15,382 nt of DNA from Nymphaea colorata (Eukaryota > Streptophyta > Magnoliopsida > Nymphaeales > Nymphaeaceae): the NCBI RefSeq assembly GCF_008831285.2, contig NC_045140.1, positions 28,448,151-28,463,532 on the forward strand, given 5' to 3'. The position numbers and the translations under genes were made by a program. Numbering within the stretch: the first letter of the stretch is position 1; the number at the start of each line of letters is the position of its first letter. The notes under the pieces are model-generated. The model was given only the letters and a program-made list of their open reading frames with translations, was not told where the DNA came from and ran no database searches. Below are positions 1 to 8,037 of the stretch, one piece after another.

Positions 1-204
1 AAGGGAGGTTGACGAGATGACAGCCCCACACTCAGCCCGTGCACTTGATCAGAGTGAGGCTAGCCCGTCGATTGGAGGACTTCATGCTATAGCGCTTGGA
101 CACGGTGAGACCACTCTGCCCACCCAAGCCAAGTCAGACGTACTCGAGCGGAGTGGGCGGGACTTAGCATGCGGGGCTCAGCTTGCTGGACACTACATGG
201 AGAC

Positions 205-385
205 AGGGTGTTCTGGACAGAGACTGACGAGTTCTAGACTGTCAAACGGAGGACGCACGGACTGGACAGGAACAGGGGTCGTTCAGGCGTTCAGGACAGA
301 GACAGAGCTGACAGACAGGACGGACAGCCACAGGACAGGCACAGAGGATGTCCTGGCGTCCGGAACAGAGACAGTCCAGGAAACT
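205..385. repeat. Degenerate GACAG/ACAGA-rich tract
   Basis: The motif ACAG recurs many times in about 180 nt in slightly varied contexts (GGACAGAG, GGACAGGA, TGACAGACAG, CGGACAGCC, AACAGAGACAG). There is no constant period, so it is a decayed simple-sequence tract and not a clean satellite. It keeps one frame open at 17-424, which explains the Thr/Glu/Gly-rich nonsense translation. Confidence 0.5.
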
Positions 386-502
386 GAGACGGGCAGATAC
401 GAAGGCCGACTAGACCGAGTCTAGACGAAGTGGGTTAGGACCCAGGCGAGGCACCGAGGCAGCACCCAGGAGCGGAAGAGAGACCCGAGTTGGAGTCTTG
501 TT

Positions 503-618
503 GGTAGGCCGTCTCGGCCGTACCGATTCACTTTGTACATGTTTTATTTCAGCTTTTGCTCTTGTACCGGGACGGTTCAGGGGCGTCCCGAGTCACTTAG
601 CCTTTATAAGCTAAGTGA
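503..618 (+). other. Cluster of three consecutive hairpins with a TATA-like loop
   Basis: Hairpin 1 (503-524) pairs GGTA-GGCC with GGCC-G-TACC, with one bulged G. Hairpin 2 pairs CGGGACG (568-574) with CGTCCCG (584-590), a perfect 7-bp stem with a 9-nt loop. Two bases later, hairpin 3 pairs TCACTTAGC (593-601) with GCTAAGTGA (610-618), a perfect 9-bp stem whose 8-nt loop is CTTTATAA. A TATA-like sequence followed about 40-60 nt downstream by pyrimidine-rich DNA could be a promoter and start region of an LTR. The structures could equally be fortuitous. Confidence 0.45.
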
Positions 619-1035
619 TGGAACTTTTACCCTAAGTTTTTTGACATAATAGAATTGGGTTTTCTTCTCTCTCGTGTGAGAGCTTGTCACCATGGGCGTT
701 TGCCATGCTTGCCCTCCCAAAACCTGCAACTCCCTTCATCTCTGAGAAGCCTTAGGCCGGAGAAGACGCCGGAGTGCGGTCGGAAAGACGAGCAACCAGA
801 GGGCTGGCGCCGGAGGCCAGCACCGGACGCTCGGCTGCGAGTTCTTCCTCTCCCATTTGCTGAAAACGGAGGTTCTGTGAAGCCCCAGGCCGGAACCGTG
901 GAGAAGACGATCGGAGTGCTGGTAGCTCGACCACGGAGCTGCTGTGAGGCTGCGTTCGTCAAGGGAGAGCAGCGGATGTGGCTGCGCTGGTTTCAGCAAC
1001 GCCTTCCCTGCTGAAAACGACATCCGGCGGTCTTC

Positions 1036-1046
1036 AAGAGGTAAGC
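1036..1046 (+). promoter_or_regulatory. Splice-donor-like site
   Basis: AAGAG|GTAAGC matches the plant 5' splice-site consensus closely, with the GT at 1041-1042. It follows GC-rich sequence beginning after the TATA-like loop near 603-609. A pyrimidine tract ending in AG lies far downstream (TTTTCTTGTTCAG, ending 3832). Whether either site is used is unknown. Confidence 0.3.
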
Positions 1047-3277
1047 CTTGATCTCCGACGGCTTCCTCTCGTTGTCCGTTCGTTCCAGAAGGTGGCTCTA
1101 ACGCTGCTGACGCCGGAGGTGCTTCTAACTCGTTTGGAATCCACCGAAGGTAGCTCGGGCGATTGTCGCTGGATTGAAGAGTCGTTCGATCGGTTTTAAC
1201 GACTGTGAGCAGCGCATTCGGGCGGAATCCTTCCGTTCGTCTAACACTGTGAGCAGGGATTCAAATCGATGGGAGACTAAGCGATTTCTGTAGCATGTGT
1301 TTACTCTTGCTTCTGTAATGTTATTGCTGCGAGAAATCGAGGAGAAACGCAAAGGAATCGGAAGGAAAACGAAAAACGGAATAGCCTTCAACCGGTTTCT
1401 GTAAAACAGTCCCTGAACCCTGACAAAACGCGAATCTGAAGAAATACAGAGGGGGTTTTGATGATCCGACGCTTCTGTGACTTTCCCCTCATCAATACGA
1501 AACCAATGAACCCGGAATGAGCCAAATCCGACAAGAAATGAGGGAGATATCGCAGTTTGAATAGCCTGGACTGTTTCCCCCAATTTTGCCGCCGACCAGT
1601 CCCTGGAAACCTGCAAATCTGAAGAAAATGGTGTACAATCTCGACGATCGGCCACTGTGGTTGCCTTCCTAACTTCCTTACGCACATTTCAAGCTAAGGA
1701 GGCCCAAAATCCGACGTCGGATGACTGAGATATGATCGACGGCCTGAATCTGAAAAAGAACGGCGGTGGAAGTCTGTAATCTCCGCCCGAACGGCGGCAG
1801 CGCCCCCATCTTCACTAGAATTTGGGGAAAACCACCAAATCCGGTGATCTGACTATCCTCCTTCGTTCTAATCTGTTGTTCTTGCTCTATTCCTGATATC
1901 TAATGCTTGGATTAACGTTTTGATTGAGAATGATCACCCGGAGAATCGATTGAAGCTCTGGAATCCTTCCTGCACCCGCCTGAGTGGATGAACACTGCTG
2001 CAGCGTCGCGTGCCTTCCAGGAGCTATCACCTGAGAGCGAATCTGAGCCGGGCCTCTTGGGAGTTCCTTCCTTGGTGTCTTAGGAGTCTCCCGGTGAAAT
2101 CTGGCATTCATTGGACGAAGGAAATGACTGGAACGAAGATCTGAAGCCGAAGCTGTCTGAACCATTTCCTGTCGTCCTGAACAGAGCTCCACCTTGCGGC
2201 GTCCAGCTCCAAAACTGCTCAACGTCTTGCCCAAGGAGGTCTTGTTTGGGCCCAATCTTCTGGGCGTCCAAACCTTGGTGTGTCAGCTCCCTTCAAACCA
2301 AATTTCAGGATTTTTGGGTGTCTGGATCAACGGGAATGAATTTTTGAAGACGGACTACTCTGGAACTCGCCTGCGTTCTGTTCTGTTCCTGAACAGAGCC
2401 TGTTGACTGTGACAGTTCGGCGCCTTCAGCCTTCAACGACTTGACCTTAGAGGGCTCCGATTGCAGTGATTTTTGGAGCGTCCCTTCATAATCATCAGAG
2501 GCAGCTACCCACCAAATTTCAGCCCAATCCGAGCTGTGGATGATTTTTAATGATTTGTGGAAGATCGGCAAAGCCTGAGAATCCAGAACCTTCACCAGAG
2601 AACCAGGGAGCTTGAGCTGTCCAGGACAGCGCGCGTGCTTCGGCGTCAATCGAAGCTTGCCTCACCCCTTCATCGTCTAGCTCCAGGGGTTTAATCCTCA
2701 ATCTGGTGACGCCTCTCCACCTTCGAAATACTGCTCTTAATCTTTGCCTTTGTCAGTGATTTGCTCGCCCTTGTTTGAAGTGCATTGTAGCCCAACGGTG
2801 GAAGGTGTTGCGGACAGCAGGGCCTAATCGATTGCAGCTACACCTGTTAGGAGACATAGCTTACGCCGGGCTAAGCGGCGCTTGCATCCCCCTAAACTCA
2901 GCAACGAACAGGGGTAAAATGTTCTCACGGTGAAGTCTCCTAACGATGCTTGGAAATACTCCGTTTCCTTGCTAATTTCGACAGTAACCTTCTCTATTCA
3001 TTTTCTGGAGTGTATTGCTGAGAAGGAGGAGCAGTCCAACAACCGTGTGCTGAGCTGATCCCGGGAGAAGAAGGGTGTACGCTGTCACCTTGTCAGCGCT
3101 AGCTTCCCCCTACTTCATCACAGCACTAGGGGTTCCATCATTTCCAGCTAAGTGCAATCCCTTCTCCCGTTTTAAGTTGCTGAATTACAAAACAGTAACT
3201 ATGCTGTCTACGTCTTGAGCAAGGAGGAGAGACCAACTTGAACGGGCGCCTCGCTTGCGAAGACCGACGTGCTGATT

Positions 3278-3306
3278 ACCAAGGGGCTTTGGCCTTTGCC
3301 CTTGGT
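3278..3306 (+). other. Hairpin, 8-bp stem
   Basis: ACCAAGGG (3278-3285) is the exact reverse complement of CCCTTGGT (3299-3306), with a 13-nt loop. It lies in the element A LTR. No function can be assigned. Confidence 0.5.
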
Positions 3307-3335
3307 CGCTTGCTGAACTAGCTTCAGCCAGGTAG

Positions 3336-3371
3336 GCACCCGAATCACCCTATAGATTCGAGGGCGGGTGC
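3336..3371 (+). other. Nested hairpin with asymmetric bulge
   Basis: An outer pair GCACCC (3336-3341) with GGGTGC (3366-3371) encloses an inner pair CGAATC (3341-3346) with GATTCG (3355-3360). The two arms share the C at 3341, and the right side has an unpaired AGGGC segment. It sits in the putative R/U5 part of the element A LTR. Confidence 0.4.
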
Positions 3372-3796
3372 ACTTGTTTTCAGCCTTGCCTCCGGGCGTG
3401 TAGTGCTTGGGTTACCTCCAAAGCTCGTTAGCTAAGGACACGAACCCGGACTACGGACCTTCCTAGGGTGCATGGTGATGGTTTGCACGTCCTAAGGATT
3501 GTATGCGTGGTTTGATGAATGTGTTGAATGCTGGAATGAGTGAGGAATGAGTTCATGTTGTACGCTACGCTTGTAAGGCCTCGAACCCACATTGTTGTAA
3601 TAGGTTCAGACCTAGCTAGCGAGGGGATAAACCATTCCTTGTATCCTTACCCAAGGGCATTTGAGCTGGGATTGTGTCCAGCCGGGGTTGAAATTTTGTA
3701 AGGCCAATCTTGGGCCAGCTACATTACCACTAAGAGGTCTTGGGAGGTTACGTTCGTCGGCGGCTTTGAGGCGCTACAAGGGCGGATGTAACAGTT

Positions 3797-3808
3797 TGGT
3801 ATCAGAGC
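3797..3808 (+). other. Primer-binding site (initiator tRNA-Met) of element A
   Basis: TGGTATCAGAGC is complementary to the 3' end of plant initiator-methionine tRNA and is the commonest PBS of plant LTR retrotransposons. It starts three bases after the LTR terminal CA. This fixes the element orientation (+ strand) and the 5' LTR end. The minus-strand primer would anneal here. Confidence 0.9.
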
Positions 3809-3919
3809 GGCTTAGTGCGTTTTCTTGTTCAGATTTGGTCAGCTAAGGCTGCAAAGAGTTACGGTTTGAGCAGCTTAATCTTCTGAAATTCGGTCTTGAA
3901 TAGAGGGTTCATCCCAGTC

Positions 3920-4279
3920 ATGGGGCGCAAGGAGAAGCAGCCGGTTAGAGAAGTTGAGGAAACCGAAATAGTTGAGGAAGGAACCACCGCAGCTCATGTA
4001 GAACCTCATCTCGCACTTCCTTCAGCTGATTTAAGCACTTTAATAACGTCTATACAGCAGCTTACAGCCCAGCAGGCGGCATTCATGAAAGAAACTCAAA
4101 TCATACATGAGCAATTAGCCCATAACCAAGAAGAAATGAGAGCCCAAAGTGAGAGGTTGGATCGCATTGAAAGGAGATCACAAGGGGCCTCGGTACATGG
4201 CCCGGGCCCTATTCCCCTACCTGCCCGTCCGAACTCACCCAGCACTTCTCAAGAGAGACCTAAAGAAACCAACCCCTAA
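3920..4279 (+). pseudogene. Element A gag, N-terminal coiled-coil segment
   Basis: The frame is open upstream to 3896, but the first ATG is at 3920 (MGRKEKQPVREVEE), about 110 nt after the PBS, so I take that start. The 119 residues begin with a charged stretch. Residues of about 35-90 are Gln/Glu-rich and look like a helical coiled coil (LITSIQQLTAQQAAFMKE then EQLAHNQEEMRAQSERLDRIE). A Pro-rich linker follows (PGPIPLPARPNSP). This is typical of chromovirus Gag N-termini, which help multimerise the particle. The frame ends at TAA 4277-4279. Coding-like sequence continues directly in the next frame, so this is a frameshifted gag and not a complete protein. Confidence 0.7.
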
Positions 4280-4851
4280 GTGTCCCGGATTTACTAAAAG
4301 GGCTTCAACAACTCATCTCACAAGCCACGGGAGCACCTAGTGGAGGAACCACTCTTGTAGGAGAGGGTCGGCCTTCACCACGAGGGGAGGAAAACAGAAA
4401 TACATTCCATCCTCTTCCTAGGCCAGCTGGAGAAGTGGGTCATGAGCAAAGACAAGGGGTAGTTAGGCCACTAAGACCCCAGCCCGAGAGGAGAGGACGC
4501 CATGAACCACATACCGAGTCGGATGAACTAGAAGAAGACGAGGAAGGCTTCTACGATGATGGAGGCTATCCTTACGTGCGAGGGCAGCTCCCACGTAGAG
4601 GAATGATGCGAAGGGGCAGACAAGAGAGACCACGTGATGAGGCACCCTTGCCTCTTCCCCGCATGGAATGCCCGACGTTCAATGGGACCAAAGTTCGTGA
4701 TTGGGTATGCAAGGTTGAGAAGTATTTCCAATGCCAACGAGTCGCCCATGAACAGAAAATCGACCGAGCTATGATGTATTTTGAGGACAATGCCTTCATT
4801 GGTATCAATATACATGAGGAAGACGCCAAACCAAGGATGGGACCAGTTTAG
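4264..4851 (+). pseudogene. Element A gag, middle segment (start of the Gag core)
   Basis: This frame (position 1 mod 3) opens after a stop at 4261-4263 and overlaps the end of the previous segment, consistent with a one-base indel around 4270. It has an Arg/Glu-rich linker (ESDELEEDEEGFYDDGGY), then the start of the retrotransposon Gag core: P-x-F-x-G (MECPTFNGTKVRDWVCKVEK) and an aromatic YF followed by a helix with K-I-D-R-A. In relatives this domain packs into the capsid-like shell. It ends at TAG 4849-4851, where the neighbouring frame again continues the Gag pattern (W-D-Q-F at 4838). The first GTG at 4435 is not a credible start. Confidence 0.65.
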
Positions 4852-5282
4852 AGCCGGTTTGATAGAGAGGTTTGAGAGGGCCAGCCAACGCGACTTCAAT
4901 GTTCAGTTAACAGCCTTAAACAAACGGGACGGTGCTTGAATACCAAGATCAGTTTGAGAGGTTGTCATGTCTCGTGGAGGACTGGAATGAAGATACCCTC
5001 GTGGGGGCCTTTATTGCTGGATTACAACCAGAAATCCGTCTAGCCGTTCAAACGCAGAGTCAAGAGACTTCGAATTTGCATGAAGGTGGCTAGGGATAAA
5101 GAAGAGAAAATGGAGCTTAAACGTGCCATAAGGAAGGATGCAAAAGGGTATGACCCACATCGGGCCAGAACCCTCATTCACTCCAAAGCGAACTTCAAGA
5201 AGAAGGCTACCCCCACCCCAACATCCCTCACGCAAGGTCACTTACATCACCAAGGAAGAAAGAGACCGACGATTTCAGCAAG
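4838..5282 (+). pseudogene. Element A gag, C-terminal core segments, cut by assembly gap
   Basis: The Gag pattern passes through several frames. At 4838-4939 (frame 2) it reads WDQFRAGLIERF. At 4932-5093 (frame 0) it has EYQDQFERL and then VGAFIAGLQPEIRLAVQ, the hallmark F-I-x-G-L-x-P-E-I motif. From 5080 (frame 1) it has an E/K-rich helix (KVARDKEEKMELKRA). Just before the gap, frame 2 reads VTYITKEERDRRFQQ, the segment that in chromovirus Gags directly precedes the CCHC zinc knuckle. The knuckle itself would lie in the gap. At least four frame changes make this copy non-functional unless they are sequence errors. Confidence 0.65.
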
Positions 5283-5382
5283 NNNNNNNNNNNNNNNNNN
5301 NNNNNNNNNNNNNNNNNNNNNNNNNNNNNNNNNNNNNNNNNNNNNNNNNNNNNNNNNNNNNNNNNNNNNNNNNNNNNNNNNN
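5283..5382. other. Assembly gap (100 N)
   Basis: Exactly 100 consecutive Ns, the usual convention for a gap of unknown length. Element A stops on the left within gag, and element B starts on the right inside an ORF. The missing part could therefore include the rest of element A, its 3' LTR, and the 5' LTR, PBS and leader of element B. Any frame read through the Ns is an artefact. Confidence 0.97.
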
Positions 5383-5916
5383 CTTGGCATTCCTTTACAG
5401 AGGGTTGGCCAAATTTTCAATTGGAGATGCAGACTCGATAGAAGGATGTGTCTTTGCACTGCAAGCATGGTTCTACAAACATGTGGGGCCACAATCATGT
5501 CATTTTCAAAACACAGACGGTCAGTTATCTAGTATGGAGCACTACCGCAGAAAGATGGAGGAAGTTGATGACTCCACCATCATTTGGGACTTCTTTGATC
5601 GAGAGGTCATCAAGTCAAGATACACTTACAACCCAGTCAGAGGAAGTCTTCTATTGGGACCGTTTTTCATAATTGAATATCATCCGGAGCGTTGCCTCAG
5701 GCAATTCTCACTGCGTCAGAGGAAGGCATATCCAATTGAGTCGGAAGGAGCCATTGTGAGTGTGAACTAGACACTGAAGAGTGGTCCGGGATATACACCT
5801 ATGCCCAGCAACGTTGGGAATCATTTGCTCACTTGTATCTTGTCCTTGGTCCAGGAATGGGTCCCGAATATGTAAAATGGTGGGATGAAGTTCGCCCATC
5901 TATCCTTCTGTCCTAG
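5383..5916 (+). pseudogene. Plant mobile domain-like ORF upstream of gag (5' end in gap)
   Basis: The ORF runs from the gap to TAG 5768-5770 (frame 2). It then continues in frame 1 (open 5740-5916) to TAG 5914-5916, which implies one single-base frame change around 5740-5760. Visible motifs are LAFLYRGL, an IEGC...LQAWFYKHVG helix, GPFFIIEYHPERCLRQF followed by a second basic stretch, and a C-terminal EYVKWWDEVRPS. This L-Y-R-x-L / C-x-x-x-L-Q-x-W / H-P-E-R-x-L-R-Q-F / Y-x-x-W-W order resembles the plant mobile domain of MAIN/MAIL1-like proteins, which also occurs in plant transposons. Its position before gag matches the extra ORF1 of Ogre-type elements. Its role in the element is unknown. 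The identification rests on motif memory, not on a search. Confidence 0.55.
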
Positions 5917-5917
5917 A

Positions 5918-6036
5918 TTGTCATGTCTAGTTCATTGTCATTAAGCCAAAATTTGTCAAGTTTTGTCAAGTTATGTTAAACTTTGTCAAGTTTTGTCATT
6001 CTCATCTTTCTTTTAATATGTAATCAAAATTTGTCA
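5918..6036 (+). repeat. TTGTCA-rich spacer with a 10-nt tandem repeat
   Basis: TTGTCA occurs at 5918, 5935, 5953, 5963, 5983, 5993 and 6031. Between 5951 and 6000 the sequence reads as five consecutive decamers of the type (T/A/C)TTTGTCAAG, the third one degenerate. It lies between the stop of the plant-mobile-domain-like ORF and the gag start. A related TTTGTCA-rich stretch lies in the other inter-ORF spacer, near 8680-8703. Confidence 0.7.
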
Positions 6037-6059
6037 CTCTCATCAATTCACATCCTAAC

Positions 6060-6083
6060 ATTTTCAATTTTTCTTCTTGCAAG
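6060..6083 (+). promoter_or_regulatory. Splice-acceptor-like site before gag
   Basis: The pyrimidine-rich run TTTTCAATTTTTCTTCTTGC is followed by AAG, ending at 6083, a good plant 3' splice site. It is 15 nt upstream of the ATG at 6099. T-rich, codon-poor sequence precedes it from about 5917. The matching donor could be a leader donor in the missing 5' LTR (compare GCAAGGTAGGT in the 3' LTR at 15034-15044). Use is inferred, not shown. Confidence 0.4.
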
Positions 6084-6098
6084 GTGAACATCCGCTTT

Positions 6099-7510
6099 AT
6101 GGTTGAAACCAGAAGCCAAAGCAGGAGAAGGAGTGAAATGGAGCTTGATCAACCTTTTATAGGAGACAGGGGAGAAGAATCCTCCTCAGAAACACCTCCC
6201 AAGCTGGAAATAAATGACCCAGAATTTGAGGAATACAGAAGATTCGGAAATACATGATCATGTTCAATGAAGAACAAGCGCAGGCAGAAAAAGCCAAAAA
6301 GAAAGGGAAGAAAACAGAAAGTACTCATCAAGCAGTTCAGACTCTTCTGAAGACGCTACAACAGAATCTAGTAGTGAGGAAGAACCGAAAACTCCCAAGA
6401 AAAAGAAGAAGGGAGAATCCTGGAAAACAAAAATCCAGGAAGTTGAAAAAAGTTAAATGCAGTACAACTTAAAGGCAAGAACAAGAGGAATTTCACTTGC
6501 GAAGATTTCTACGAAAGCTTCGAAAATGACAAACACATAAAAAACTTGCCCAAGAAATTTATCAAATTTGATGGCCATGGAGACCCAAAGGCACATTTGG
6601 CCATGTTCTTTGCTGAATGCTACAAATTCCGCCACAATCATAGGGCCCTCTTTCGATGTTTCCCTAGAAGCCTAGAAGGAATTGCAGCACAATGGTATCG
6701 GGAACACATCAACCCAGTGGAATTGAAAAATTTTGACATGTTAATCAACCTTTTCATCGAAAGGTTCATTCAAAACGTTGAAACTGCACCAACGATCACC
6801 ACATTATGCTATCTAAAACAGAGGCCAGGTGAAAAGGTGAGAGATTTTATTCAGAGGTGGAGGTCTTCTTGCAACAAGATGAGAGACCCAATCTCTCAAT
6901 CCCATGCACTGGGATTGATCGTAAACAATTTGACACAACCATTAAGGAGCCTCATTTCCAATGCTCCAATCAAGTCTTTCATCGATCTCACTGAGAGGGC
7001 AGAATGCATTGAAGCAGGAATTGAGAATGGAGCTTTTGATGCTGTCATCCCGGTAAAAGTAAGGGAAGATACAAAAAGAATAGCAGAAGTCAGAATGCTC
7101 CAGCCAACATCGTGGCCAACGCTGCAGCCTTCAAGAAAGAAAAGTCCGAATATCCTAAGAATAAAGGGGTAATGGACAAAGCTAGTGGCAGTAGTATGGC
7201 ACCAAAAACAAACATCCTGGATGGGGGTACGATAGAAATTTACCCCATTACAACAAAGTTATGAAGAGGTCATGCATATGCTATCGAAAGAGGTACTCTG
7301 TTTCTCCCAAAAGTCTCCAACCCCCCACCAATGATGGGGAAAAAACAAAGAGCAATTCTGCAATTTCATCGCGCTCCAGGACATGATACAGAAGACTGCC
7401 TTGTACTTAAAAATATTGTGCAAGATGCAGTTGACAAAGAAATAATCAAAGAGGTCAGTGAACAGCCGGACATTCTCAGAATCCTTTTCCTAAACATGGC
7501 AAAGGAATAG
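6099..7510 (+). pseudogene. Element B gag, broken by several frame changes
   Basis: The start is taken at ATG 6099 (MVETRSQSRRRSEMELDQ), after the acceptor-like site; this piece stops at TGA 6255-6257. A charged region follows across frames: Lys-rich in frame 2 from 6254, and acidic Ser-rich in frame 1 near 6331 (SSSDSSEDATTESSSEEEP). The main core is open from 6447 to TAA 7170-7172 and has FDGHGDPKAHLAMF, WYREHI, LINLFIERFI, LKQRPGEKVRDFIQRW and FIDLTERAE, the classic Tat-type Gag core. The C-terminus runs at 7079-7264 (frame 2), then frame 0 with a TGA at 7332-7334, then frame 2 to 7510. Here FHRAPGHDTEDC is the C-x-x-H-type knuckle, and its leading Cys codon (7358-7360) is in another frame. 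Gag would form the particle. At least five frame changes and one in-frame stop are seen. Confidence 0.75.
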
Positions 7511-8037
7511 TTTCGATGGTCAGATTTTCAACAGGTCGTCAAATTATGGTGACAAACAAAAGGGATACAGCGTCCCTGGATTTCTTTGGATTGCTTTTCA
7601 AACATGATAAAGGATCCATCAATGCACAAACCGGACTGGTTAAACAAGACCATCTGACAGAGATTGATCAGAAGTCACAAGTGTGCGACCCTGAACCATT
7701 GGAATCCATTTTCAATGAATTGGACCCCTTACCTGAAGTCAAGAAGGGAGGGTTTAGCCCTAACAGGGGGAATGAATGGGCTTTTGAATTATGTGAAAAT
7801 AGTCCGATCATATTCTCTGATAAAGATCTACCAACTGGAGGTGCATCGCACAATGACGCCTTGCACATAGTGATAGAGACAAGGGGCACCAGAGTCTCCC
7901 ACGTTTTAATTGATGGTGGAGCAAGCCTGAACATCTGTCCACAACAAACAGCTCGTGAGTTGGGTATAAGACAGGCTGACTATACTCCATCCAAATTTTC
8001 ATCCATGGATATGACGGGACAGGACAACCATGCCTAG
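7462..8037 (+). pseudogene. Element B protease (aspartic), N-terminal part
   Basis: The frame is open from 7462, with an ATG at 7516. Its first residues, QNPFPKHGKGIVSMV (from 7477), are the usual Tat linker between Gag and protease, so this is one polyprotein with gag and the ATG need not be a true start. Counting from 7516, the active-site loop is LIDGGASLNI at residues 131-140, with the catalytic Asp at 133. DGG in place of the retroviral DTG is normal in Tat elements. The enzyme would act as a homodimer to cut Gag-Pol. The frame ends early at TAG 8035-8037, and the C-terminal half, including the GRPW motif, continues in the next frame, so a one-base change near 8020-8034 breaks it. Confidence 0.75.

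Larger units (their letters stand above)
1..2844. other. Non-coding, GC-rich region without a recognisable gene; possibly part of a long LTR
   Basis: No ORF here has a domain I recognise. The longest frames, a 135-codon frame at 17-424 and a 186-codon minus-strand frame at 1125-1685, show no conserved motif and look like chance openings. What can be seen is a GACAG-rich tract (about 205-385), three adjacent hairpins with a TATA-like loop (503-618), a pyrimidine-rich stretch after 660, GC-rich sequence to about 1200, and a strong splice-donor-like AAGAG|GTAAGC at 1036-1046. A purine stretch AAGGGAGG at 1-8 followed by TG at 10 could be a polypurine tract and LTR start. In that case the whole 10-3793 stretch would be one 3.8-kb LTR of element A, as long LTRs are known in some plant chromoviruses. 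The alternative is host intergenic DNA flanking a shorter LTR. Confidence 0.5.
2845..3793 (+). mobile_element. Element A 5' LTR (right end firm, left end tentative)
   Basis: The right end is placed at the CA of ATGTAACA (3793), three bases before a primer-binding site, as expected for a Ty3/gypsy LTR. The left end is tentative: TGTTA at 2845 is the best inverted match to the terminal TAACA and is followed by LTR-like sequence, giving 949 bp. The partner LTR lies beyond the assembly gap or is absent, so the start cannot be checked by LTR-LTR comparison. A much longer LTR starting at TG, position 10, is an alternative. Inside are a perfect 8-bp hairpin (3278-3306) and a bulged one (3336-3371). 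Confidence 0.4.
2845..5282 (+). mobile_element. Element A: left end of a Ty3/gypsy LTR retrotransposon, probably chromovirus
   Basis: The order is LTR end, initiator-Met PBS, short leader, then gag, truncated by the scaffold gap. The Gag core (a W-D-Q-F, I-E-R-F, E-Y-Q-x-x-F-E-R, F-I-x-G-L-x-P-E-I series) is the retrotransposon Gag family pattern seen in Del/Tekay- and Reina-type chromoviruses. Clade assignment is inferred from Gag alone, because no RT, integrase or chromodomain of this element is visible. It is unrelated to element B: base composition, Gag type and PBS context all differ. No 3' LTR is present, so neither its age nor its right end can be determined. Confidence 0.7.

Noticed and set aside
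17-424. 135-codon + strand frame
   Set aside because: It is kept open by a GACAG-rich low-complexity tract. The translation is Thr/Glu/Gly-rich with no domain, and there is no start or stop context.
1125-1685. 186-codon minus-strand frame
   Set aside because: No recognisable motif or domain, a second overlapping frame on the same strand, and it lies in likely LTR or intergenic DNA. It is most likely a chance opening.
3797-3810. tRNA gene
   Set aside because: The match to tRNA-Met is only the 12-nt primer-binding site next to an LTR end. No tRNA body is present.
5080-5770. Frames read through the Ns
   Set aside because: Translations crossing 5283-5382 join two different elements across a gap of unknown size and are artefacts. 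Only the parts outside the gap were used.
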